Positions 33,504 to 43,400 of a DNA stretch of 64,000 nt are shown piece after piece. Source of the stretch: Symbiodinium kawagutii. Lineage: Eukaryota > Sar > Dinophyceae > Suessiales > Symbiodiniaceae. The translations under genes were made by a program, and so were the position numbers. The stretch covers positions 939,386 through 1,003,385 of the forward strand of contig VSDK01011118.1 in the NCBI GenBank assembly GCA_009767595.1, in the 5' to 3' direction. The notes below the pieces were generated by a model. The model worked only from the letters and a program-made list of their open reading frames with translations. It did not search any database and was not told the origin of the DNA. Each line of letters begins with the position of its first letter. Position 1 is the first letter of the stretch.

Positions 33504-33551
33504 CTGACAATGACCGCATGCCGCAGCGTAGTACTCGCGCAGTTCCAGACC
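33504..33551 (-). CDS. Thioredoxin/PDI-like module A, exon 1 (active site)
   Basis: Acceptor CCGCCAG|G, 16 codons GLELREYYAAACGHCQ, then GC donor GTCAG|GCGCCG. It contains the complete CGHC redox motif. Joined to A2 it reads CGHCQAMAPAW, as in module B. The Trp normally before CGHC is Ala. An upstream exon encoding strand 1, and any signal peptide, were not found; the open frame 5' of the acceptor could extend the exon by 40 bases. Confidence 0.82.
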
Positions 33552-34510
33552 CTGGCGGAACGTCGGCGTCAGTGGCCATGTCAACGATGTGCTGACCCAT
33601 CCATGCTTTCACGGGTGAACAAATCCACAGAGTCGGAGGGTACGGATTTCGGGGGGCAGCACCTACTGCCGTGATGTTTAGCTGGGCAATGTTAAACAAA
33701 CCTACTCTTGTTCTCTCCATGGGGAACACCAGCAACGTTCTTAATGAGATTCCCTGGTCTTAATTCAGGGCAACTAGCATTCCAACATAATCTGAGTGTG
33801 AAACTTGATTTTGGCGCAATTGTGCAGGAAAAAAAAAGATCCACGGCAATGTACTGTGACTCATCTGGGCCACCTCATGTGCATGGAAAAAAGAATCGCA
33901 CCGATATGGTCATCATGTAGCGCAGGCAATACGAAAAAGTCACGTAACTTCACAATTTGCATGCACTGTCGCATCGCCTTTAGCAATGCAGCAAAGCATC
34001 GAAATCTCTTGTCTTGTCATAGCCTTTGAGTTTTGCTTTCCGACTGGATTCGCATACCATGATTCAATTTGTTGTTTCACTTCACGTGATGTCACAATGA
34101 CAGTACATGACAACAGTTAGATACTGATCGGAATACTCAGTTTAGCCAGATTCTTTGTCTGGGCTTAATGTGACCGAAAGGACTTAAGCAAAAATTCCGG
34201 TTCTAGTGACCGCTTCATTCATTGGTCGGTTCCGTATAATCTATCTCTTCTGGATGGCAATCAATAGCAAGGAATGATCAACCCTTGGTATGCACTATAG
34301 TATGATCCGTCGTTGCTAATCAAGCATAGTTCAGCATGACAATCACTAGCCATAAATCCACCGTCATTTGACTGTCGGTGAACCGACTGTTGACCAAGCA
34401 TTGTCCAAAAACAATCTGGTCAACCAGCGATAGTATGGATACAGAAATAGCCGTGAATCAGCAAAAGAGTAATCCATACTATCCTTGGCCATCATTGATT
34501 TACCATATTT
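33552..34510. other. No gene recognised upstream of module A
   Basis: Short frames only; the first exon or exons of the thioredoxin-like gene may lie here or farther right but could not be identified. Confidence 0.4.
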
Positions 34511-34606
34511 GGGCGTTTCTCAAAACAAGGGTACCCCCAGTTATGATCCTGTATATGAACCACTTAGAGCAATAAACCAATTATAGACTAGGGGTTCCCA
34601 ATTTCA
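34511..34606 (+). mobile_element. MITE-A copy
   Basis: Left end GGCGTTTCTCAAAACAAGGG, then TACCCCC; interior GCAATAAACCA; right end GGGGTTCCCAATTTC, shortened. Confidence 0.65.
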
Positions 34607-36086
34607 ACATGTTCCAACAGACCTTACAAACGCCGCTGTGCCTTTTTATATTTCCCCTAGTGGCCCTCGTGCCTAGCATTCACCATTGACCAGCTAGTAC
34701 ATCATTGATTGCGGCTGATTGGCCGCTATTCAATACTATTCACCAGGTCTTTGACCAGTCGGTTCTACCATTGACCAGCTAGCATCGGTTGATTAACCTG
34801 GTATTAACCATGAGTTGTTTGGCTAACCATTAGCCATTGCTACCTGGTTGACCATGAACTATCAACCATTCCTAGTACTAATTGGTTGATAATTGATGGT
34901 TAGTACTGCCCTTGTTGGTGTCGATTTTCAACCATTTGGCTGACCATGAACCATCAACTATCCACCATTACTGGTATTAGTATTATATAACCACTGACTA
35001 TCTGTTAGCCATTGACCACTACTACATGGTTATCTATCTCTTATCCTCTGGTAAACTCACTTAGCAATGGAAAATCACAATTTCTTAATAGGAAAGCCTG
35101 GGAAGGCAGCTATTTTCATGGTGGATTCTTCAGCCAGCCATGTTAGTTTACCAAAGGGTAATCATTAACCATTCCTAGTATTAAGTATCTATTAACCATT
35201 GACGATCTATTAACCAATAACCATTACTACATTGGTTAACTATCTATTAACCATTAACCCGCGAGTTCATCATTCGGTGGTTCCCCTTCTCCCACGTCAC
35301 ATCCAGGTGCCGTCCCATCGCCTGATCCGCAAAGGCCGTCAGAAGCTTCCCGAAGCCCATTTCGTGCCTGGTGGATGGTCATGGATGGTCAGCCATGGCC
35401 ATGGATGGCCAGGGATGGCCATGATGACTGATCGAAATCAGGGTGGTTTATGTCCACTAAGCGCGAGTAAGAAGGGTGGAATTAACATGTCTATATATAC
35501 TTAATAATGCCATCAAAATATGTAAGGGCTGACCTTGTTATGTTGGCTCTGTCTCAGTACTAATCTCAGTGGATTGATGCTATAAACCGTTGACCATGAC
35601 AACTAGTACCAACCGAATAGTGGCGGATGACGCGTAACAACTGACCCATGGTGGTTTACATACCTAACATCCAACGGTAGGGGTAAGAGGAATTGATGAT
35701 TTGTACTTAACAGGTAGTGATGACGAACAAACAACAACGGTAAGGATGAATGCTGATGAATGAGATCGATGAGGAACAATGATGACTAGTGGTGGTTAGG
35801 AATGATTGGTGGGCAAATTATGATTGTTTTCTACCATTTTTCGTCGAATTCAAAAAAACATGCAGTGTGTCCGGAAAGACCTGCGCAATAGCCAATCCAT
35901 CTTAACAAACCCCTACATTTAATGGCACATCCTTCACCAACTATTGAGCTTGGTAAACTGGCGATGGTTTGCTAGCTATGAATTTACCCTTGATACCTGG
36001 GTGGCATTGCCATTGATACCTGGCTGGCGTGAACTTGTGTAGTTTAATATCTGATCATCATGATCCATCATGTGCAGCATCATATA
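34607..36086. other. AT-rich repeat-word DNA
   Basis: Dense ACCATTGACC, CTATTAACCA and GGTTGATAA words, especially 34670-35270. No gene recognised. Confidence 0.45.
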
Positions 36087-36200
36087 CTGGTTGGAATTTT
36101 CAACCCCTATGAAAAAAATAGTCAGCCAACCATTTGTTAATATTTGTTAATAGTTAAGTATAATGAATCACTAGTGAAAATAAACAAGTTTCCAACCAGT
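36087..36200 (+). mobile_element. MITE-B copy, slightly expanded
   Basis: Left end CTGGTTGGAATTTTCAACCC, right end AAGTTTCCAACCAG, with a TTTGTTAATA duplication in the interior. Confidence 0.65.
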
Positions 36201-36288
36201 CATCATCACGCCTGATCTGCCCAAACTTCGACCACTGTCTTCGTTACCCACAGCATCAGCCCTTCGCCAATGGCGCTGTTCAGCTGAG

Positions 36289-36358
36289 GCTCGATGATGA
36301 GACGCGAGCGTTGCCACGGTTGGAGGCGGCTTCGAACCGGAACTGCAGCGGTACCAAG
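36289..36358 (+). CDS. Candidate exon, unknown protein
   Basis: On the plus strand, acceptor CAGCTGAG|G, one base plus 23 codons containing LDDETRALPRLEAASNRN, and donor CCAAG|GTGCGC. The frame remains open on both sides, so a longer exon is possible. No family recognised. Confidence 0.38.
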
Positions 36359-36385
36359 GTGCGCACCGTCGACCCCGACCTACAA

Positions 36386-36418
36386 CTGGGGCAAGGCTGG
36401 GGCAAGGCTGGGGCAAGG
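36386..36418. repeat. 11-bp perfect tandem repeat, 3 copies
   Basis: CTGGGGCAAGG repeated three times; each copy contains a potential GC-type donor (G|GCAAGG). Confidence 0.9.
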
Positions 36419-36951
36419 CCCAAGGTCTTGCAACAGTTTCAAATCTATTCATCTTACCATCTAACCTACTAGTTAGTTCAAAGTTCCAGGTTAGTAGATG
36501 ACCTACTAGTTCAAAGTTCCAGTCGATGAAGAAATGTGAAAATGTACCTGCTCCTGGTTGGCTTGTATGGCAGCTGATGGAGCACTCAAAGTTCGACCCC
36601 TTTACATTCTTGAGCGGGACTGGCCAAGCCCACAAAAAGACAAAAAAATGTCACTACATTATACAACTCTAGAAAACGAAAACGGTCAACTCAGTTGTCA
36701 TAAGAAAAGGTGGTATATCCATACATGTGACCTAGCTTCAAATGACAAAAAATGATTAATCATAGAATGCTCACGGCTTGTGTGTGTGTGCTTCATTGCG
36801 CTTCTATCTCATGTACTTGGGATGTTCCTGTCTATCCCATGTCCTGATGATGCGGACAGCTAACGGTCGTGTGAGGGGAAGCTGCAGTATTACTGCAAAA
36901 TCCACAAGACCTTTCCCAGAATGTTGGAAGTGCAAAGTTCAACACCCATGA

Positions 36952-36995
36952 AATGGGTATTTTCTTGAAATAGGGAACCCCAAAAAAGGTTACTA
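36952..36995 (+). mobile_element. MITE-A left-half fragment
   Basis: GGTATTTTCTTGAAATAGGG followed by AACCCC; right half missing. Confidence 0.45.
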
Positions 36996-37278
36996 CTCTA
37001 AAATGTTCATATTGGGTGATCAAAGGGCACCGTCCACCGTACCCCTACCTTGGGAAACCCGCACACAGCACTGGGTCCCTTCGGTCGCAAAGCTTGTTGG
37101 TCATCCATGCTCATCCCATCTGCCCCTGCTGCGCACTCGAAGAGACACACGCCTGCAAGGGATGAAGGAGGGGTTTTTGATCGTGGTGACTGGGATGCAT
37201 GTAGCCATGATAACGGTGTCCATGATTTGTTGCTTTTTTTTCTCACCTGGACACTGCAACTCCGGCGCTCGGTTGGTT

Positions 37279-37384
37279 CTGCGACGCTGTGGTCGCACCG
37301 AAAAAATGCATAGAGAATGGGGCGTATGTCATCAAAGTGACCATCCCACATGCGGCTGACAGGTCTTGCTGTCGAATTTGATGG
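37279..37384 (+). pseudogene. Diverged copy of the sequence at 37499-37606
   Basis: It shares GCGACGCTGTGG, GTCATCAAAGTGACCATC and TGTCGAATT in the same order and spacing as the copy 220 bases downstream. Translated on the plus strand it has the matching AYVIKVTIPHA but stops soon after, so it looks like a broken duplicate. Confidence 0.45.
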
Positions 37385-37641
37385 CGAAAGCCTCATCTGA
37401 ACCTTCAACTCCTTGCTGGGCACTCCTTGAAATTGCCCTAACCTGCACAAAAATCCAAAAACTGACAGCACAATTGCCCGCGGGCAATGAATGTGGTTTC
37501 CGCGACGCTGTGGCCGCACTTTACACGGAAAATGCCTGGAAGGTCATCAAAGTGACCATCTCACATGCATGCGAATTGCTGAAGGCTCTTGTTGTCGAAT
37601 TAGACGGCCTCTGGCCGGCTCAAGGGCAGGCTCCCAACTGA
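37366..37641 (+). CDS. Unknown protein, possible terminal exon, overlaps the BspA-like gene end
   Basis: A 91-codon frame. The second half contains [20 protein letters not shown], a regular alternation of strand and helix, and is the intact member of the tandem duplicate described at 37279-37384. It ends 21 bases inside the 3' end of the convergent BspA-like gene. No family recognised and no AG|G acceptor, so a chance frame remains possible. Confidence 0.35.
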   Translation: MLSNLMAKASSEPSTPCWALLEIALTCTKIQKLTAQLPAGNECGFRDAVAALYTENAWKVIKVTISHACELLKALVVELDGLWPAQGQAPN

Positions 37642-38734
37642 ACTGTTCGCATGTCTGTTCCACCACTTTGCCAATCCAACTCGTGCAGTCTCTGAGCATA
37701 GGTGGCTACAGTGCTGGGTTTCTCATCCCACAGCTCTTGGTAGAGTTCCTCCATGATTTTCTCAGCCTTCTTAGCCCTTCGCGATCGCAAACACCACACC
37801 ACCAAGCCGATGGCAACAACCAAGCCTCCTAAACCCAGGGTCAGAAGAGGCAAGTGCCATGGGCCAGCGACACAACGGTTGCCCGCCACAATCAATGGGT
37901 AATACCCAGAAGAGCACTTGTCGCATGTGGAACGGTCTTCCGAAGAAACGGTGCCTGCAGGGCATTCTTCACACATGTCAGCACCGGCAGCTTTGTATCG
38001 CCCTGGGGGGCACAATTCACAAAGGTGCCCCCAAGCTTGTTCCATCCCAAACAAACATGGCCGTTCACGATAACTGAAAGTCAAAGAAGAAAAGTCCCAC
38101 GAATCAATCGGTTGGTTGAAAGATCTAGCACCACTGAACGTATTATCCATGTCCGTCACAGCAGAGGTGTCCCAACTTCCAATCGGCTGGTTGAAAGAAT
38201 AGGCCTGAGAGAACATCAAACTCATGCTGGTCACAGCAGAGGTGTCCCAACTTCCAATCGGTTGGTTGAAAGATTCGGCACCACTGAACATCCCTCCCAT
38301 GTAGGTCACAGCAGAGGTGTCCCAACTTCCAATCGGTTGGTTGAAGGAATAGGCCTGAGAGAACATCAAACCCATGCTGGTCACAGCAGAGGTGTCCCAA
38401 GTTCCAATCGTTTGGTTGAAAGATTCGGCACCAAGGAACATCGCTTCCATGTTGGTCACAGCAGATGTGTCCATGAACCTATTGCTTCATCAAATGACCC
38501 AAGCAAAGAGAATAAGTGGGTCATGTCGGTCACTTTCGAAACATCCCACTCGGCAATTGGGCCATAGTTGGAGATCAAGCCAGCTCTGTCAGGAAATGTT
38601 TTTTTTCCATCTCGCCTTTCCGTTCTTTCCCAGGCAATGACGGCCTGCCGAAGTTCGCTGCCGTTCTGGAAAGGTGACCCTGCCAAGCAGCTTGGGATCA
38701 GCAGGAGGGGAAACATGGCTGGGATGGAAACCAT
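37620..38734 (-). CDS. BspA-like (DUF285) repeat membrane protein, frameshifted
   Basis: Single-exon gene. The ATG at 38734 starts a signal peptide ([13 protein letters not shown]), then a DUF285/BspA-type leucine-rich repeat region built of 25-residue units ([20 protein letters not shown]), about six in all, two Cys-rich modules ([28 protein letters not shown]) like those of TNFR/GCC2-GCC3 domains, one membrane helix ([20 protein letters not shown]) and a basic cytoplasmic tail; about 370 residues. It predicts a type I surface protein; such proteins are numerous in dinoflagellates and in some bacteria and parabasalids. One base is missing near 38470: the Trp codon TGG should be followed by GAC but reads ACA, shifting the frame before the first complete repeat. 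This may be a pseudogene or a sequencing error. A relic leader lies 54 bases upstream. Confidence 0.82.
38157..38531 (-). repeat. 75-bp coding repeats of the BspA-like gene
   Basis: CACAGCAGA recurs at 38157, 38232, 38307, 38382 and 38457 (exact 75-base period, 25 codons). Units alternate between two types ([12 protein letters not shown] and [12 protein letters not shown]), giving a 150-base higher-order repeat. The high DNA identity points to recent unequal exchange. Confidence 0.9.
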
Positions 38735-38787
38735 GTCTCAGAACCTGGAGGATGGTCTAAAATACTCGGCACAAGAGTACTCAGTTG

Positions 38788-38799
38788 CTTGAGCCAAAG
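38788..38799 (-). other. Relic spliced-leader sequence 5' of the BspA-like gene
   Basis: Minus strand CTTTGGCTCAAG, the same 12 bases as at 2511-2522, 54 bases before the ATG at 38734. This fits a gene reinserted from a trans-spliced mRNA, and the absence of introns agrees. Confidence 0.65.
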
Positions 38800-38842
38800 T
38801 TAGCAAAACAAGCAACAATGAGCACGCATTCCATCACACATG

Positions 38843-38957
38843 TGGGCTCTTCTCAAAAAACAACCTCCCAAATCATACGTCAATATCCATGAATGATCAT
38901 TTTTAACGATAAACCAGCCATTTTTGGGGGGTCGGAAACCCTATGGCTTGGGAAACC
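38843..38957 (+). mobile_element. MITE-A copy
   Basis: Left end GGGCTCTTCTCAAAAAACAA, interior CAAATCATAC and GATAAACCAGCC, right end TTTTTGGGGGGTC... GGGAAACCC. Ends diverged. Confidence 0.6.
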
Positions 38958-39007
38958 CTCATGTCATGACAATGTGTAGGCACTACCCCATCCACCGCCC
39001 GCACCGC

Positions 39008-39048
39008 CTTCGGTGAGTTCGCGCCAGCTCTGCATCAAGTACTCCCGC
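39008..39048 (-). CDS. Candidate exon, unknown protein
   Basis: Minus-strand acceptor TTCGCCTGAC-AG|G, then REYLMQSWRELTE, and a GC donor (GAAG|GCGGTG). Short; part of a GC-rich island 39000-39110. Confidence 0.32.
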
Positions 39049-39170
39049 CTGTCAGGCGAAGGCGGCGGCCCAGTCTCGAAGTCATGGCGCCCAGCGGTAA
39101 GTTTGGATGCTGAATGACGGTGGATCAGCATCAGATTTAAGGCTTTGTTAACCATTTTTAATAGTTAGTT

Positions 39171-39990
39171 AGCAAGTTTAACCATCAAATTTGATAGTTG
39201 TTAAGACTGCTGTTAACCATCAAATTTAGCAGTTGTTAACGAATTAAATTCGATAGTTGTTAACATTTTTTCATAGTTGTTAACAAGTTTAACCATCAAA
39301 TTTCATAGTTGTTAAGACTGCTGTTAACCATCAAATTTAGCAGTTGTTAACGAATTAAATTCGATAGTTGTTAACATTTTTTCATAGTTGTTAACAAGTT
39401 TAACCATCAAATTTGATAGTTGTTAAGACTGCTGTTAACCATCAAATTTAGCAGTTGTTAACGAATTAAATTCGATAGTTGTTAACATTTTTTCATAGTT
39501 GTTAACAAGTTTAACCATCAAATTTCATAGTTGTTAAGACTGCTGTTAACCATCAAATTTAGCAGTTGTTAACGAATTAAATTCGATAGTTGTTAACATT
39601 TTTTCATAGTTGTTAACAAGTTTAACCATCAAATTTCATAGTTGTTAAGACTGCTGTTAACCATCAAATTTAGCAGTTGTTAACGAATTAAATTCGATAG
39701 TTGTTAACATTTTTTCATAGTTGTTAACAAGTTTAACCATCAAATTTCATAGTTGTTAAGACTGCTGTTAACCATCAAATTTAGCAGTTGTTAACGAATT
39801 AAATTCGATAGTTGTTAACATTTTTTCATAGTTGTTAACAAGTTTAACCATCAAATTTCATAGTTGTTAAGACTGCTGTTAACCATCAAATTTAGCAGTT
39901 GTTAACGAATTAAATTCGATAGTTGTTAACATTTTTTCATAGTTGTTAATTAACAAGTTTAACTTTTAACCATCAAATTTCACAGTTGTT
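39171..39990. repeat. 111-bp satellite, about 7 copies
   Basis: GACTGCTGTTAACC recurs at 39205, 39316, 39427, 39538, 39649, 39760 and 39871, an exact 111-base period. Units are almost identical; a single G/C variant (TTTGATAG vs TTTCATAG) separates copies 1 and 3 from the others. Each unit is full of short palindromes around TTAACCATCAAATTT and GTTGTTAAC. No coding frame. Confidence 0.97.
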
Positions 39991-40534
39991 AAATCAATGG
40001 TTGATTTCATGAATGATATGATTCATGACTGATTATAGTGTACCAATCAATTATGATTTTTCACCATTGATTCATGAATGATATGATTAATGAGGATTTT
40101 TTGTGTAACAATCGGGGAATGGTGATTATTCAGAGTCAATAGCTAGCAACAATGAGGGAACAGACCAATATATAATTGCCAATAATCATCAGCAAATACA
40201 TGAGAGATCCATAAAAGATTAACCTGCGCTATAAATAGGTGGTGATCTACCATCAAGCATGGATGGAATTGCCAATCGGATCCACCATGACCAATGATCT
40301 CTCAGTATATATTTCTTACCCTTCGTGGCACACAATTATGGCAGGCTTTGTGTGGATTGAAACCAGTATTCAACTCACAAGAAGACATAAAAACACAACA
40401 CACACACACATAAATAAATACACGGTACACTTTGCATGAAGTTACACACACAATAAACCAATGCTCAACCGCCCAACAAACAAGTGCAGCTATCCAACCA
40501 GTGTGTCTTAATGCCCACTTTAGCACCATAGACG
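39991..40534. other. AT-rich DNA, no gene recognised
   Basis: Contains the near-duplicate TCATGAATGATATGATT at 40010 and 40075, and a short CA run at 40397-40411. Confidence 0.5.
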
Positions 40535-40640
40535 TGGTGTTTCTCAGAATAGGGTGCCCGCCAAATCATCCATTAATAGTATATATTATATATTTAATAA
40601 TTAACCTACCATTTTCGGGGTTCCCTATCTGCAGAAAACC
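40535..40640 (+). mobile_element. MITE-A copy
   Basis: Left end GGTGTTTCTCAGAATAGGG; interior CCAAATCATCCATTA; right end TTCGGGGTTCCCTATCTGCAG, 34 bp before a candidate exon. Confidence 0.75.
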
Positions 40641-40674
40641 GAGCCATGTGGGGGTTCTCTCCTCTGCGCCCCAG

Positions 40675-40792
40675 GTTTCGTTCAGAACTGGGGCTCCATG
40701 CTGCAACTCATCTTTGCTCCAGCCCAAGTCCTACACCGCGATCCGAAACTGGGGAACTCAAGCAGGAGCCGTTCATGACGCATACAACCAAG
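40675..40792 (+). CDS. Candidate exon, unknown protein
   Basis: Plus-strand acceptor with a strong pyrimidine tract (TTCTCTCCTCTGCGCCCCAG|G), 39 codons plus one base containing SYTAIRNWGTQAGAVHDAYN, and donor CCAAG|GTGGAG. The composition is protein-like and the minus strand gives no rival exon. Family unknown. The clearest plus-strand exon candidate in the window. Confidence 0.48.
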
Positions 40793-43290
40793 GTGGAGCG
40801 CCTAAATTCAGGAGGTCAGTCAGTGAGTTGGTTGGTTCAGTCGTGAGTTGGTCAGATCGTCTTTGAGCATATTGTGTAGTTGATTCCAGTTGTTTTGCTT
40901 CTTGAAAGTTGGGGTGCATGATGGCCATGGCATATGGCAAATCTTACCATGGTTGGCTTCTGAGCCTGGAGGGCACTACCTTGTGAGGAGGGATTGCAGC
41001 CCTTGTGATCAATGCAATCCCCACGAATCAGCCTATTTAAGGAATAGCCTAAGTGATGAAACATCAACATTCACTCCCTCAGTCATCACTGCAAACACCA
41101 CGCTACAGCACACCACGATTCAATCATTTTGCTTGCATCTGCGCAAGCAACAAAACCGAAATGTTCTTGAGAACCCAGTTGCTCTGGCTTCAAATGAATC
41201 AACAGGTCCCTGTTGTTGGGAACCATTACGCGAGCTGGTAGATCAACACCACCCAGGTGTGCCAGAAACCCGTTCGAAATCACTTTGACCTGTTTATATA
41301 TGATCATGGGCGGTCATGGATAGTCCCCGCCATGTGTCAGCGAGGCGCGTAACAGCACCCAGAAACACAAAGACCGGCCTTGCGAACAGCACCCAGGTCC
41401 TTGAGAACAGCCACCAACGATGCGAAGCAAAAGTAGGCTTTCGGTTCAGCCGACCTCACGGCGGCGGTGCCAGGGACACCAGTCGGTCATCTGACGGGCT
41501 TGCCCATAGCTGTAGCGTGGTACCCCCAAACATTGTGAAACATCTGCAATTTGATGACCTTTGCTGGCTAAAGGGAAGGCACCAAGGTCGGGGGTACAAA
41601 TGTTCTTCTACTTCATTCATGGACAATCCCGATCTAGGAAATGCAAGCTTGCTGAACCAACAAGCACTCCCAGCTGAAGCAACTTTTAATCTGGAAAATT
41701 GCGACGTGCGCATGCAAACTCAGGGCGGCGTGAAAGCCACCAGTGTGTCTATGAAGGGTTGAAGATAGGGGACAGCCCACAGTGCCTGCATCGTATACTG
41801 AATATGGTTTGTGCATCAAGAACCATTAAGACACGTGAGGTGGTTGTGTGTACAGTAGGGTATGTCCGCACCCAACTCACTGATGAGTGACCGATGCAGC
41901 AGTATTTGGAATGTGCAAGGAGCTACCGATACTCTCCTCTTCCTCAAGGGCGACGTGTATACATTCATATGGCAGTTTCCCAACATGGACGCCAAATATT
42001 CCAATATTAAACCCTTAAAACTTGAAGTAATGACAAATCATCCATATTCGGAGTACTGCACCCCCATGTTCAGAAACTGTCCATGCAAGTGCAATGACTT
42101 GACTTTGTGCGTGTGCCTTTCATTCACTATCCACGTCAGAACGCTCGCGCTTCGAATTGACAAGCAAACAATAGACTTTGAGACGTGGTTGAGTGCCAGC
42201 ATTCCAACAACGCAAACTGTTCAAGTTGGGAAAGAATATAAGTCAACCAACCATTGGTTAATCATTGCTAGGAAAAATTAAAAAAAATGGTAAAACCATA
42301 CAAAAACCACAACCCGGCTCTTCATTTGCATCGTTTCAACATCATTTAGCCTCAAAATGTTTAGTTTCCTGTCAAACATCGGATTCAAAAATGACATTGT
42401 TTGTTGCATACTCGGAATCACATACTTACACACGTATTGGGGATGTTGGCAAGGATACCCATATCCAATTGGCTACAATGCCCACATGATGTTGTTGATG
42501 GTCAGTGCTTATTTGCTGAGCCCGGCAAGGCTGAGTCCCCAGCACATCTAGGGCAGTCTTCTCGTCTGGAAGTATCAGGCTCCTACATCATGGAATCCGG
42601 AATTACCCCTCTGTGAATGCGATACTTCATTCATGCCACATGGCACATTCAGATCTTTTCCGGGGTGGTCACCAACCATGGTTTCCAGGGGTTATAAGCC
42701 ACCTTAATAGGGCTTATAACCATAGTTATAACCCCAGCTGCACATCCAAGTAGAGTGGGAAAACCTGAGAAGTTTTAAAGGCCGAAAGCAGTTGATGGTT
42801 GGAGGAGCGGGTATCACAAGCAGCGACTCCGCTTCACACAGCACATGTCTTCATGTATCTTCATGTCTTCACCCGACGCCACCTGGCCACCCATCATGCG
42901 GGTCCAAGAACAATACCCTGCAAGGAATGCAATCACATTTGGCAAAACAAAAGAAACAATAACACTGATGATTTAACAATCCTCGATCAAATCCCAATCT
43001 TAAAAGATCTTTGTGTATTCAGTGAATGGGCTGATGAAGCGCTTCCCTTCAAAGCCACTGAACCTGGTTCCTGGTTCCTGGTTGCGTCAAATTTGTTGAT
43101 CGCCTACGATCCCACTGGCGACCAAAGGTTCCAGGAACAAACCGGGCAATACCCCCGGCAAACCTGGAAGTTGAAAATCTCATTTTTTGATAGGTGAACT
43201 ATACATTCCATGTTTTTCCCTGGGTGAGAATTCTCATTTTCACCTGGAAGTTGCAAATCTCATGGAAGTTTTAAACATGTGAACTATACA
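40793..43290. other. Low-complexity-free DNA with unassigned open frames
   Basis: Plus-strand frames of 148 codons (41316-41762), 139 codons (41862-42281) and 132 codons (42799-43197) are open but have no domain, leader relic or splice evidence; frames this long are expected by chance in 64 kb. An 11-bp inverted repeat (GGTTATAAGCC) lies at 42690-42721, and a degenerate MITE-B copy at 42221-42300. Confidence 0.3.
42221..42300 (+). mobile_element. MITE-B copy, degenerate
   Basis: The interior AAGTCAACCAACCATTGG and AGGAAAAATTAAAAAAAATG are kept; both termini are eroded. Confidence 0.5.
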
Positions 43291-43400
43291 TGGGTCAGTT
43301 CACCCTGTCCCCCTGGATCCCATCATTCACCATTGTTTCCCCTATGCCCTATGAATTTGTTGCTTAATATTGTTGGCTCATATTGACCCAACTCGCCATA
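43291..43400 (+). mobile_element. MITE-C copy
   Basis: MITE-C is about 110-130 bp. It begins ATGGCTGTGGGTCA, then GTACCCCTGGTTCCC, and ends ATTGACCCATAGCCAT, so the ends are complementary; the interior carries AACCATTGTTTTCCCTA and TTGTTGGTGATTATCCCCC. This copy starts TGGGTCAGTTCACCCTGTCC and ends ATATTGACCCA. Confidence 0.6.

Noticed and set aside
37854-38567. 237-codon plus-strand frame with repeats
   Set aside because: Shadow of the BspA-like repeats on the minus strand.
39171-39990. CRISPR-like array
   Set aside because: Units are contiguous 111-bp repeats without unique spacers; this is a eukaryotic satellite.
41316-43197. Three plus-strand frames of 132-148 codons as genes
   Set aside because: Several frames this long are expected by chance, and none has a motif, leader relic or splice support.
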